62,419 nucleotides of DNA from Acrocarpospora pleiomorpha (GCF_009687885.1 NZ_BLAF01000064.1:1-62419); one strand, 5' to 3'; positions 17,150-25,205 are shown, counted from the first letter of the stretch. Translations and numbers: made by a program. The notes: a model not told the origin generated them from the letters alone.

Positions 17150-18031
17150 GCGCGCCCCGTGCCCGCGCTCGGCTGACAGCCTGGCTGTTCATCGCCCCTC
17201 TGCTGCTCGTGAACCTGCTCGTCGTCGCCGGGCCCGGCCTGATGTCGGTCTACTACTCCTTCACCGACTGGGACGGCCTCGACGAGGCGCACTTCGTCGG
17301 GCTCGCCAACTACCTGGCGCTGTTCGGCAGCCCCGACTTCCGCGGGGCCCTGCTGCACAACCTGCTCTGGACGGCCTTCTTCCTGGTCGTGCCGATGTCG
17401 ATGGGGCTGCTGGGCGCGTTCCTGCTGTCGCAGGATCCGGCGCGGCCAGATGCTGTTCCGGCTGCTCTACTTCATCCCGTACGTGATCGCGACCGTCGTA
17501 TCGGCCGCCATCTGGCGGCAGATCCTCAGCCCGACCAGCGGTCTCGCGCCCGCCCTCGCCGGCCTCGGCATCCCGTGGCTCGAGGACGTGAACTTCCTCG
17601 GTGACGGCCGGCTCGCCCTCGGCGCGGTGGCCTTCATCAACAACTGGCAGTGGTGGGGCTTCCTGGTCGTGATCTTCCTGGCGGCCATGCAGTCGATCGA
17701 GCCGTCACTCTACGAGGCCGCCCAGATGGACGGCGCGGGCAGCTGGCGGGAGTTCTGGCATATCACCCTGCCGTCGATCCGCCCGACCTTCATGTTCCTC
17801 TCGCTGATGACCGTCATCTGGTCGTTCCTGGTCTTCGACTACATCTACATCCTGACCCAAGGAGGTCCCGCCGGCGCGACCGACGTGCTCAGCACCGTGA
17901 TGTACCGCGCCGCGTTCAGCGAACAGCAGGCCGGCTACGCCTCGGCGATCGGTGTCATCCTGGCCCTGATCAGCGCGGCCACCGTCGGCGGCTACCTCTA
18001 CCTGCGCCGCCGCCTGAGGTGGGAGATATGA
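17146..18031 (+). pseudogene. ABC sugar permease 1, frameshifted by one extra G
   Basis: A GTG overlapping the previous stop opens an N-terminal permease half (RLTAWLFIAPLLLVNLLVV, YYSFTDWDGLDEAHFVGL, GAFLLSQDP). At CCGG (17437-17440) the frame breaks. In the next frame the protein resumes with RGQMLFRLLYFIPYVIATVV and runs to 18031, including the EAA loop LYEAAQMDGAGSWREFW. The total is 886 bases; dropping one G at 17439-17440 gives exactly 294 codons plus stop. Either a true inactivating mutation, a sequencing error or, less likely, +1 frameshifting. The C-terminal half alone would not make a transporter. Confidence 0.85.
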
Positions 18032-18843
18032 CCCGGCGTCCGTTCGCCTACCTGACCCTGACCGTCCTGGCCGTCTACGCGCTCGGCCCGATGCTGGTCT
18101 TCGTCCTGGCCTCGCTGAAGACTCCGAGCGAGATCAGCGAGAATCCCCTCGGCCTGCCCGGCGAGTTCCGCTGGGAGAACTTCGCGACGGCCTGGGCCGA
18201 CGCGAACATGGGCGCGGGGCTGGTCAACAGCGCGATCATCGCGGTATCGACCGCGGCGGGGGTCTGCGTCATCTCGGGCTGCGCGGCCTACGCGCTCGGC
18301 CGGCTCGACCTGCCCAAACCCGGGCTGTTCATCCTCTACCTGCTGGTCGCCAGTTCCCTGCCCATCCAGCTGTTCCTCGTGCCGCTGCTGTCCCTGTGGA
18401 CGAAACTCGGGCTGTACGACAGCAGGTTCGGTCTGATCGTCATCTACTGGGCCATCTACAGTCCGTTCGCCACGTTGCTGATCCGCTCTTTCCTGCTCGC
18501 CGTCCCCAGGGAGTACGAAGCCGCAGCGCGTCTCGACGGCGCGGGAGAGCTGCGGCTGTTCATCCGTATCGTCTTCCCCTTGATCTGGCCGGGGGTGCTC
18601 ACGGCGGGTCTGATCGCGGGGCTGCAGGCGTACAACGAGTTCCTGCTGGCCGTGACGTTTATCCAGGACAGCGAGAGCCTGCCGGTCTCGCTGTCGCTCT
18701 ACTCCTTCCAGCAGGGCTTCTCTCCCGACTGGGCACTCGTCAGCGCAGCCGGTCTGATCATGGTTCTGCCGCCGCTCGCGCTGTTCCTCGCCCTGCAACG
18801 CCGCTTCGTCGAGGGTTACACCTCCTCCGGGATGTCAGGCTGA
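18028..18843 (+). CDS. ABC sugar permease 2 (MalG-like)
   Basis: 271 residues from an ATG overlapping the preceding stop (ATGA). Six membrane segments are seen, starting with FAYLTLTVLAVYALGPMLVF. The EAA loop REYEAAARLDGAGELRLF contacts the ATPase, and the C-terminus is FVEGYTSSGMSG, usual for MalG-type permeases. It is the last gene of the uptake operon; a hairpin follows 20 bases later. With permease 1 frameshifted, this uptake system is probably not working unless the frameshift is a sequence error. Confidence 0.92.
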   Translation: MTRRPFAYLTLTVLAVYALGPMLVFVLASLKTPSEISENPLGLPGEFRWENFATAWADANMGAGLVNSAIIAVSTAAGVCVISGCAAYALGRLDLPKPGLFILYLLVASSLPIQLFLVPLLSLWTKLGLYDSRFGLIVIYWAIYSPFATLLIRSFLLAVPREYEAAARLDGAGELRLFIRIVFPLIWPGVLTAGLIAGLQAYNEFLLAVTFIQDSESLPVSLSLYSFQQGFSPDWALVSAAGLIMVLPPLALFLALQRRFVEGYTSSGMSG

Positions 18844-18863
18844 GCACGCCCAGGCCTTTGATC

Positions 18864-18913
18864 GATAACGGCTGTCCGCCGGTTCCTGAACCTCGAGAAC
18901 AGCCGTCGTTATC
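18864..18913. terminator. hairpin after the ABC transporter operon
   Basis: GATAACGGCTGT at 18864-18875 pairs with ACAGCCGTCGTTATC at 18899-18913, with one small bulge and a 23-base loop. It sits between the permease stop and the next gene, where a terminator would be expected. There is no U-tract, as is common in actinomycetes. Confidence 0.55.
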
Positions 18914-18921
18914 CTGGGGAC

Positions 18922-19464
18922 GTGATCTCAGGTGATGATCCCCGCACCGCCGACACCCAAGTCTCCATCACCTCAGCAGCCGGCGCGCAGGGCTTGACTC
19001 CCGTGGCTGACATCCGGCATGCCGAAACGCAGATCTCCGGTTTCCCGCCTGTCAGCAGGCAAACCGTTCCGCCGGGCACAGGTCGCCAGGTCGTGTGGTG
19101 TGGCCGAGAGACCATGATCGCGGGCACCCTCCTCGGCCGTGCTCCTCGCACGCTGAGCTCGAACCATGCGAGAGCCTGGGCCACCAGCCTCCTGCGGACG
19201 CGGCTGTTGCCCTGGAAGCAAATCGAAGAGGACGTCTGGCACACCACCAGTGACCTGCTCATCCACCAGTACGCTCTCTTCCCCGACCACGACTGGATCC
19301 TGCTGGGCGGGATCGTCCGGGCACCCCGGCCACATGCGGCCACGGACGCGTACATACTGGCCTGGGCTGAGGAGGCGCTCGGCTTGTCCGATCCTCCGGC
19401 ATGGCTACCCGGACCGGAACATAACGGCACGTGGTACGCAGCCCTGCCCGACAAGAAGCCCTAG
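18922..19464 (+). CDS. hypothetical protein, 180 residues
   Basis: A GTG start preceded by CTGGGGA. No family was recognised. The last two thirds look like a normal soluble protein: TMIAGTLLGRAPRTLSSNHA, LLPWKQIEEDVWHTTSDLLI, FPDHDWILLGGIVRAPRPHA, YILAWAEEALGLSD. The first 60 residues are less convincing, so the true start may be an internal one. No signal peptide or membrane helix is seen. It stands alone between a terminator-like hairpin and a gene-poor stretch. Confidence 0.55.
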   Translation: MISGDDPRTADTQVSITSAAGAQGLTPVADIRHAETQISGFPPVSRQTVPPGTGRQVVWCGRETMIAGTLLGRAPRTLSSNHARAWATSLLRTRLLPWKQIEEDVWHTTSDLLIHQYALFPDHDWILLGGIVRAPRPHAATDAYILAWAEEALGLSDPPAWLPGPEHNGTWYAALPDKKP

Positions 19465-19884
19465 GGCGTACTGACGCAGTCTCCCGCAACCGTCAGCGCC
19501 CAGCGAAGCCCGGGCGGCATCGGCCAGCTCCAGCGCCGCCGCTTCCTCTCCAGGCGACGGGCCCCTGACGTCATCGAGATGATCGTTTTTGCCGGGCTTC
19601 GTCGTTCCCGGTCGATCTGCCACGGCGCGCGACGCCGGACCGTATTCCTAAGCAATAGACGATCGGTTCCCTCGGGCTGATGCGTGGCCGGACGAGGCAT
19701 CACCGTACCTGCACCCCCACGTGCACCGATACGAGATGGTCTCTAGATCGACTTGAAGAGAGACGATCTTGGGTGAAGAGATCATGTCTCGGTTGAAGCC
19801 GTTTCAGCCACAGTGAACATCGACGGGGCGAGTTGACGCTGGCGGTGGTGCGGCCTCTGCGGGACGTGAGAGGGCGGACCACTC
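19465..19884. other. 420-base stretch without a supported gene
   Basis: The leftward strand has a short coding-like stretch near 19490-19600 (PGEEAAALELADAARASLG) without a plausible start, perhaps a gene remnant. The rest (19620-19880) is less GC-rich, with TCTCTAGATCGA-like text, and has no open frame worth naming. Confidence 0.4.
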
Positions 19885-20211
19885 ATGAGCCGGCGCGCCC
19901 CTCGGCCCGACCTGGCCGCGGTCCGTGCCGGACAGGCGTACCACGCCGAGGTCAACGAGCATTTCACCCCACAGTTCCAGCGCCTGGACCTCACCGAGGA
20001 ACTCCGCTCGTACCCGCACTCGGGGTTAGTGATGGTCGGCGAGTTCGACCCGCTGGTGCCCGCAGAATCGGCGGCGGCGACCGCCGCGGCGTTCGGGGGC
20101 GAACTACGGGTCGTGCCCGACGCCGCCCACGACCTCCTCGTCGACGCGCCAGACGCACTGATCGACGCACTACGCCAGACCCTGGACAGCGCCGGAGTGG
20201 ACCACCGGTGA
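19885..20211 (+). pseudogene. alpha/beta hydrolase C-terminal fragment
   Basis: 108 residues, of which the final half (LVMVGEFDPLVPAESAAATA, LRVVPDAAHDLLVDAPDALI) carries the catalytic Asp and His of an alpha/beta hydrolase. The nucleophile domain, some 150-200 residues, is missing. It is a 5'-truncated remnant rather than a working enzyme; the ATG at 19885 is just the first in frame. Confidence 0.6.
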
Positions 20212-20236
20212 GCTGGGAGGCGCACGTAGTTTCCAG

Positions 20237-20269
20237 CGTAAAAACAACGATTAGCTGTTGATCTTTACG
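20237..20269. repeat. AT-rich interrupted inverted repeat
   Basis: CGTAAA at 20237 pairs with TTTACG at 20264-20269, and CAAC with GTTG inside it. It lies in the 190-base gap between the hydrolase fragment and the TetR gene, which holds no open frame. It may be a weak terminator for the leftward TetR transcript. Confidence 0.35.
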
Positions 20270-20400
20270 TTGGTGCAGGTGAACCCATGGCGGTCAGCAC
20301 CTACGGATCGAGAGTGATGAAACTGCTCGTCCGTCTTAGGAAACCCCCTTATGGATCGGAACTGCGGTGCAGAGGGCCGCGCGACGGTCCGTGAGCGTCG

Positions 20401-21075
20401 CTATGCGGAGGCTCTCAGGGGCTCGAGGGCGGCTAGGACGAGGTCGAGGCCGAAGATGAACTCCTCCGCTGGGTCGTAGCCGGCAGCGACGAGCGCCGCG
20501 GCGGACTCGTTGAGGTAGGGGAACTCGTCAGGAGGAAGCTGGGGCAGGAAGACGTTCTCGGCCATGTCCGCGAGCTCATCGGCGGTGTCGAACGGCAGGC
20601 TGGCTTCCTGCAGGGCGAACCCGTAAACATAGCTGTCGAGCAACCAGTTGGCGTGCGTCGCCATCAGGACCGGGAAGCCAGCCCTCCGCAAGCAGGCAGT
20701 GACCGCCTCGCGGTGGCGGAGGGTCGCGGGCCCCGGCGATGTCCGCGACTCCATCAGGCCGATCGCCCACGGGTGGCGTGCGAGAACCTGTCGGGCGGAT
20801 ACCGCCCGCCGTCGCATCGCCGACTGCCAGTCGGTCTCTTCGGGCGGGGGCTCGATCTCCTCGAACACGATGTCGATCATGGCGTCCAGCAACTCCTCCT
20901 TGCTCGCCACGTAGTAGTAGAGCGACATCGCGCCCGCGCCGAGCGCGCCAGCCAGCCGGCGCATGCTCAGCCCGTCGACCCCCTCGCGGTCGGCGAGTTG
21001 GACCGCCTCGACCACCACCCGCTGCTTGCTCAGCCCCGCGTCTGACGCGACCTGGCGTTGTTTCCTCGCAGACAC
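20401..21075 (-). CDS. TetR family transcriptional regulator
   Basis: The GTG at 21075 has an AGGAGA ribosome site and gives 224 residues; a TTG at 21105 is the alternative. The N-terminal helix-turn-helix is SKQRVVVEAVQLADREG, then LSMRRLAGALGAGAMSLYYY and VASKEELLDAMIDIVF. The C-terminal ligand domain resembles the tetracycline-repressor C-terminal type (HPWAIGLMESR, LDSYVYGFALQEASLPF). It is divergent from a truncated oxidoreductase, across an intergenic region packed with symmetric GTAC elements that it very likely binds. Confidence 0.92.
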   Translation of the reverse strand: MSARKQRQVASDAGLSKQRVVVEAVQLADREGVDGLSMRRLAGALGAGAMSLYYYVASKEELLDAMIDIVFEEIEPPPEETDWQSAMRRRAVSARQVLARHPWAIGLMESRTSPGPATLRHREAVTACLRRAGFPVLMATHANWLLDSYVYGFALQEASLPFDTADELADMAENVFLPQLPPDEFPYLNESAAALVAAGYDPAEEFIFGLDLVLAALEPLRASA

Positions 21076-21106
21076 GGTTCTCCTCGCTCTCGAACGGCTT
21101 GACAAT

Positions 21107-21165
21107 CGTACAGCGTACTATCATAGTACAGCGTACGAAGTACGGTGTACGACGTACGGTGTACG
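21107..21165. promoter_or_regulatory. TetR operator array of nested GTAC palindromes
   Basis: GTACTAT-C-ATAGTAC at 21115-21129 is a perfect palindrome, flanked by CGTACAGC on the left and AGCGTACG on the right, which are themselves mirror copies. To the right, GTACGGTGTACG occurs twice in tandem (21140-21151 and 21154-21165). The array sits 32 bases before the TetR start and 40 bases before the divergent gene. Confidence 0.75.
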
Positions 21166-21204
21166 AGCCTGCGAGAGTCGCAGCTCGGACATGAGGAGGC
21201 TTCG

Positions 21205-21864
21205 GTGGGAATCGAACAGCGATCGAATGCCGGAGCACGCCTGGTGCCGGGGGCGAGTCCGGCCGGGGCGGCGACGATGCGGGCCGCCATGACGGCGTTG
21301 CAGGCACTGCGCGACACCGCGAACGTTCGACCGGGCCAGACGGTGCTGGTCACGGGAGCATCGGGCGGCGTGGGCTCCTTCGCCGTGCAGATCGCCAAGG
21401 CGTTGGGCGCCGAGGTGACGGGTGTGTGCAGCACCCGCAACGTCGACTTGGTCCGGTCGCTCGGTGCCGACCACGTCGTTGACTACACGAGAACCGACTT
21501 CACCCGCACCGAGAAGCGCTACGACGTCATCCTCGACAACGTGGAAGCGAAGCCGCTGGCGGCTGTCCGCCGAGCGCTGACACCCACCGGCACCCTCATC
21601 CCCAACAGCGGACGCGGCGGCCGCTGGCTCGGCCCCCTCGGCCGGATCGTCAAAGCGCGCGTGCTGTCCGGGATCACCCATCAGCAGCTGAAGCCCTTCA
21701 CGTCGGTCGAGAAGCGCCAGGACCTGCTCACCCTGGCCGAACTGCTCACGACCGGGCAGATCACGCCCGTCATCGACCGCACCTACCCCCTCGACGAAGC
21801 AGCCGACGCCCTCCGCTACGTCGCGGCCGGCCATACCCGAGGGAAGGTCGTCGTCACCGTCTGA
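21205..21864 (+). CDS. MDR-superfamily NAD(P)-dependent oxidoreductase lacking its N-terminal catalytic part
   Basis: The GTG at 21205 has GAGGAGG upstream and gives 219 residues; complete relatives have about 310-330. The Rossmann part is intact: RPGQTVLVTGASGGVGSFAV, LGADHVVDYTRTDF, YDVILDNVEAKPLAAV, and an ending HTRGKVVVTV. The first ~100 residues (the GroES-like substrate domain) are replaced by about 25 unrelated ones, so an internal deletion has joined a new start to the cofactor half. It is probably inactive as a reductase, though transcription signals and ribosome site look intact. TetR-controlled by position. Confidence 0.8.
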   Translation: MGIEQRSNAGARLVPGASPAGAATMRAAMTALQALRDTANVRPGQTVLVTGASGGVGSFAVQIAKALGAEVTGVCSTRNVDLVRSLGADHVVDYTRTDFTRTEKRYDVILDNVEAKPLAAVRRALTPTGTLIPNSGRGGRWLGPLGRIVKARVLSGITHQQLKPFTSVEKRQDLLTLAELLTTGQITPVIDRTYPLDEAADALRYVAAGHTRGKVVVTV

Positions 21865-21960
21865 CGATCGGACCGACGAGAACGACCCAACCCGTGCGTA
21901 TGCACGCCCAAACCTGCCGCCACACCGGCGGACGGACCGCTCCTCTCGAAAGAAGAACCG

Positions 21961-22437
21961 ATGACCATCCGAACGAAATCGCCGAACCTGCTCGACAACC
22001 CGCCGATCCCCGTGCAGGCCAAGCTCGCCGCCGCATGGACCAGCTTCATGTTCCTCTACATCTACGTCGACTACTTCCACCTCTACAAGCCTGGCGCCGT
22101 CGGCGACATCCTGGCTGGCGTCGTCTTTGAGTTCGACATCAGCCCGACGTTGTTGACCATGATGCTCGCGTCCGTGGCGATCCCGGCCCTGATGGTGATG
22201 CTCTCCATGACGCTGCCCGCCCGGGTGAACCGCGCCACGAACCTCGTCGTGGCATCGCTCTACATCCCCTACTCGGTGGTCAACGCGGTAGGGGAGTCTT
22301 GGGACTGGGCCTCCTTTTACGGCCTCTCCATCGGAATCGAGGTGCTGCTCCTGGCCTTCATCCTGCGCTCCGCCTGGACATGGCCTCGAACCCCCGCCGT
22401 CCCAGCCGGTCCCGCGACGACCGACCTTCGACAGTAG
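21961..22437 (+). CDS. DUF6326-type four-helix membrane protein
   Basis: 158 residues from an ATG with GAAAGAAG upstream. Four membrane helices are predictable: FMFLYIYVDYFHLY, LLTMMLASVAIPALMVMLSM, RATNLVVASLYIPYSVVNAV and FYGLSIGIEVLLLAFIL. It resembles the DUF6326 family of small actinobacterial membrane proteins, whose function is unknown. It is 96 bases behind the truncated oxidoreductase and may share its TetR control. Confidence 0.75.
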   Translation: MTIRTKSPNLLDNPPIPVQAKLAAAWTSFMFLYIYVDYFHLYKPGAVGDILAGVVFEFDISPTLLTMMLASVAIPALMVMLSMTLPARVNRATNLVVASLYIPYSVVNAVGESWDWASFYGLSIGIEVLLLAFILRSAWTWPRTPAVPAGPATTDLRQ

Positions 22438-22444
22438 GTATCCG

Positions 22445-22588
22445 TACAGCCTGCGCCTGACTCGCGGAGACCACCTCAACGACCCCGAAAGTCCTTTCGC
22501 TGAGCCGCCCTGGTGGCGACGGCCAACGCGCACCGATGAGGAGCACGTCCAGGAGGTGTTGTACGGCGAGGCCGACGACGGCTTCTGA
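22445..22588 (+). pseudogene. short 3' coding remnant
   Basis: The frame reads YSLRLTRGDHLNDPESPFAE, PPWWRRPTRTDEEHVQEVLY and GEADDGF, then TGA. It has a good protein-like composition and no usable start. The family was not recognised. It marks the left edge of the gene-poor stretch 22438-22932, which otherwise contains only the hairpin at 22780. Confidence 0.4.
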
Positions 22589-22779
22589 GACCACGCCGCG
22601 GGCGGCGCCAGCCACTGACATTAGATCTGCGCCAGCCGCCGGAGCACTGACATTAGGTCCGCGCATCCACTGACATTCTCGCCGCGCTCAACACGGACAT
22701 CGCCCGAAGCCTGCTGGAGCGACCTATCGAGGGCGTGTTGAGTTGAACTCAACCTGATCTTGATCCTGAGCTATCGAAA

Positions 22780-22828
22780 CCCCGTGGGTTTCATCGTGAA
22801 GACTTTCATTCACGCTGAACCCACGGGG
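22780..22828. repeat. long two-step hairpin in an intergenic region
   Basis: CCCCGTGGGTT at 22780-22790 pairs with AACCCACGGGG at 22818-22828, and an inner stem CGTGAA/TTCACG closes an eight-base loop. It is a strong stem-loop with no gene directly upstream, so a terminator, an RNA element or a mobile-element end are all possible. Confidence 0.6.
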
Positions 22829-22932
22829 AACCGCGGAGCAAGATAGTGGGTAAGTCCGCCTTACCAGCGCACCTGGACGTCAGGGCCACGCGTGGCCGTG
22901 TTCACCCAGGCGTTCTGGGTACGGCCTTCTGC

Positions 22933-23097
22933 ATGGGCAGCAAACAGGCCACACCGATGGACAAGGAAGCAGCCGCCCGCATCCAATCCGCGGCCGACAA
23001 GGACCGGGACTGCGCTTCCGCGGACACGGCCTTCGACCGCCGCGCGCAGTCTGCGGCCGACAAGAACGAGGCCGGCGACACGCGTCGCGACCCGTGA
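22933..23097 (+). CDS. small seed-maturation-protein (SMP) type domain protein
   Basis: 54 residues from the ATG at 22933; the frame extends upstream without a convincing start. The pattern EAAARIQSAADKDRDC, then FDRRAQSAADKNEAG, is a two-part repeat around (R)-QSAADK. It is known from short bacterial proteins related to the plant seed maturation (LEA-like) domain. It is hydrophilic and likely disordered. A role in desiccation or stress tolerance is suggested by family only. Confidence 0.6.
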   Translation: MGSKQATPMDKEAAARIQSAADKDRDCASADTAFDRRAQSAADKNEAGDTRRDP

Positions 23098-23129
23098 GAA
23101 CACCCGCCGGTCGAGCTGGCGGGTGCCAG

Positions 23130-23600
23130 TCAGCGACGGCGTTCCAGAGCCTCCAGGCCCCCCGGATGGGCCTGGCCCAGCGCGGCCGCGACTTCACTCA
23201 GCGCCCGCCACAGGCGGCGGTGATCCCAGTGGCGGTGGCGCAGCTCCCCGCCGTGCAACTGTTCGGCGCGCGCGCCCAGCATGGTGAGCCACTCCACCGT
23301 GGTGCCCGGCACGCGCGCCGGACCGGCCCGATCGGCGACCGGGTCGACGACGAATTCGCGTACCACCTCGCGCACCGGGCCGACCGTGGCGGTCCCGGCC
23401 GCGACGTCGCGCTGCTGCCGGCGCAGAGCTGAGCGCACCTCCCAGGCGCGGTTCCGGCACGACTTCGAGCAGTACTCGCGAGGCCGACCACGGCCGGAAT
23501 AGGGCATCGTGAGCCCGCACCAGCCGCACGTACGGCTCTCCAGGCGTACGACGACCCGGTCCCCCGTCCATCGCTGGCCACCGTCCTCAGCGCTCATCAC
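23130..23600 (-). CDS. treble-clef zinc-finger protein, hypothetical
   Basis: 156 residues. The N-terminal third has CGWCGLTMPY, then REYCSKSCRNRAWEVR, a four-Cys zinc finger of the kind found in small actinobacterial accessory proteins. The remaining 100 residues are helical and basic (TTVEWLTMLGARAEQLHGGE, LRHRHWDHRRLWRALSEVAA). DNA or RNA binding is plausible. It converges with the SMP-like gene. The function is unknown. Confidence 0.65.
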   Translation of the reverse strand: MMSAEDGGQRWTGDRVVVRLESRTCGWCGLTMPYSGRGRPREYCSKSCRNRAWEVRSALRRQQRDVAAGTATVGPVREVVREFVVDPVADRAGPARVPGTTVEWLTMLGARAEQLHGGELRHRHWDHRRLWRALSEVAAALGQAHPGGLEALERRR

Positions 23601-23847
23601 GGCCGCCTTTTCGTCCCGGACGTATCGCGATACCTTAGCACTCTGAAGTGATCTTGATCTTGCCGTGCTCGCTGTGAAGGATCTTCAGGAATCGTGAACT
23701 GTATGGTCCATCGAGGTTCCGCTGAATATCCGTACGTCAATAAGTGCACGCTGATTCACGTACAAGATCTCCATCTCGATCGGGTGACGCCACCGTGAAC
23801 CGGATCAAGGAGTGTTCGGCGTCGGCGCGCATTATGAGGACGGTTCG
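23601..23847. other. about 245 bases without a gene
   Basis: The stretch has lower GC content, including AAGTGATCTTGATCTTG near 23646, similar in wording to TGATCTTGATCC near 22756. No open frame or clear promoter was found. Confidence 0.35.
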
Positions 23848-24270
23848 GTGACGACGACCTCGCGCGGCCAGGCGGGCGGCTGGAATGGAGAGCATGCCGT
23901 TACTGCCGCGCCGTCGCCGCAAGGCAAATCCCCTGGTGGGGTTACCCGAACTCCCCGCAGAGGTGATGCTCCCTCCGCAGCTGCGGACCCGAAGGCCGCA
24001 GCCTGGTGGATCGTCCCGATCACCCTTGTGGTCGGCGGCGGGGTGGCCTGGTGGCTGCTTTCCGCCGGATGGACCGCGGCCCAGGCCACCGCCACGCAGG
24101 GCGCGTTGCAGACCGCCCTGGCCACCGGTGCCGGCGTGGGCGCGGTGATCACCTTCATGTTGGCTTTTCGCCGCCAGCGCCACCAGGAACACGCCGCGCA
24201 CATCACTGCCTACCTGGCCGAACGCAACGCGGACTTGGCCGACCGCAACGCCATGGGCAACTTGGACTAG
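23848..24270 (+). CDS. membrane protein, probably the truncated N-terminus of a larger accessory protein
   Basis: The GTG at 23848, preceded by GAGGA, gives 140 residues. A low-complexity start is followed by two helices (AAWWIVPITLVVGGGVAWWL; ALATGAGVGAVITFMLAF) and then RRQRHQEHAAHITAYLAERN. In many actinomycetes this helix pair plus RRQRHQE stretch leads into a long cytoplasmic domain with pentapeptide-like repeats. Here the frame stops at 24268-24270, so the protein appears truncated. Confidence 0.55.
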   Translation: MTTTSRGQAGGWNGEHAVTAAPSPQGKSPGGVTRTPRRGDAPSAAADPKAAAWWIVPITLVVGGGVAWWLLSAGWTAAQATATQGALQTALATGAGVGAVITFMLAFRRQRHQEHAAHITAYLAERNADLADRNAMGNLD

Positions 24271-24285
24271 TGGCACCAGACGACT

Positions 24286-25002
24286 TCAGGCATTGGTGCC
24301 ATCTCGGCGCGCGATCTGCCTTCGATTCTGCTCTGGGAGAGCGTCAAAGAGTGCCTGAGCCTGCTTAGGCCTGCTGATCACCTGGTCAACGACCAGATTC
24401 ACGAGCATGAACAATGCCTCCACGAGGTCCGGGTCTTCTTCCAGATCGATCTGGCCAGGATGGACAGCGTTGTTGCCGACGACTCGAAGCACGTCCATGG
24501 ACTGCTGGATCTGCGGCAACAGACCCTGCTCCACCAGGCGGCCAATCTTGTTGTTGATGGCCTCGTTTCCTGGAACGAGATCGTCGACAACGATCTGAAG
24601 GGCGAGCCTCAGCAACGCAGCCGCGCTTCGGCGAGACACTGGCGCCACCCGCTGGGCCTCCAGATAGACCTCAAGGGCCTTTGTCGGCATGTCAGGGTTG
24701 GCTAGTGGACCTACGGACCTGAACGGAAAGATCAGCGTCCAGGTACCCTCTGTTCCCCAGGTCGCCGCCTTCTCGAACCGCCACAGGATTGCTTGGCGAC
24801 AAGCTTGGCAGCGATGAACGATCCAATTCTGCTCCATCTGAGGATGGTCTCCTCCGCCTTCCAGGCGGAACCAAAGGTCACCGCTGATCTGGTGGGCGAA
24901 AGCGCTGCAATCCGGATGAGGGCAGTAGTAACGATGGCTAGTGGCCTGCGGATACCTGTCCGCCTCTGCCTCGGTCTGCTCCGAACTGATGTTCCCGGTC
25001 AC
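24286..25002 (-). CDS. DUF4145 domain protein with N-terminal zinc ribbon
   Basis: 238 residues. YYCPHPDCSAFAHQ and IVHRCQACRQAILW form a zinc ribbon. The DUF4145 core follows, with LLRLALQIVVDDLVPGNEAI, LLPQIQQSMDVLRVVGNNAV and HPGQIDLEEDPDLVEALFML. DUF4145 occurs alone or fused to restriction and defence proteins, and its biochemical role is unknown. The 375-base region before its start holds a striking 26-bp palindrome and no gene. It fits the defence-island character of the next 6 kb. Confidence 0.85.
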   Translation of the reverse strand: MTGNISSEQTEAEADRYPQATSHRYYCPHPDCSAFAHQISGDLWFRLEGGGDHPQMEQNWIVHRCQACRQAILWRFEKAATWGTEGTWTLIFPFRSVGPLANPDMPTKALEVYLEAQRVAPVSRRSAAALLRLALQIVVDDLVPGNEAINNKIGRLVEQGLLPQIQQSMDVLRVVGNNAVHPGQIDLEEDPDLVEALFMLVNLVVDQVISRPKQAQALFDALPEQNRRQIARRDGTNA

Positions 25003-25179
25003 AACCAGCAGTCTCCTCTCTCACCGGCCCTTCTCGCGAGGCAATTAAGCGACTGCATGCACATGCTTCACATGCCTCTCAGCTGGCGCGCTGCCGAGTT
25101 AGAGATCAAGTGGCACCCAGACAGTCGTCATTGCCACCGGTTGTGGGAGCACTCAGGAGGGTGCTGTGCCTAGGACCAC

Positions 25180-25205
25180 CTTCAATAAACGATCGTTTAT
25201 TGAAG
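25180..25205. repeat. 26-bp perfect AT-rich palindrome
   Basis: CTTCAATAAACGA is followed directly by its exact reverse complement, with no spacer. It lies in the 375-base gene-free stretch 25003-25377 between the DUF4145 gene (leftward) and a small leftward gene. It could be an operator for a dimeric regulator or a cruciform/attachment site. No TetR-type gene is adjacent. Confidence 0.85.

Noticed and set aside
23641..23811. Insertion-sequence end suggested by TGATCTTGAT text shared with 22756
   Set aside because: The shared text is only about ten bases, no transposase or terminal inverted repeats were found.
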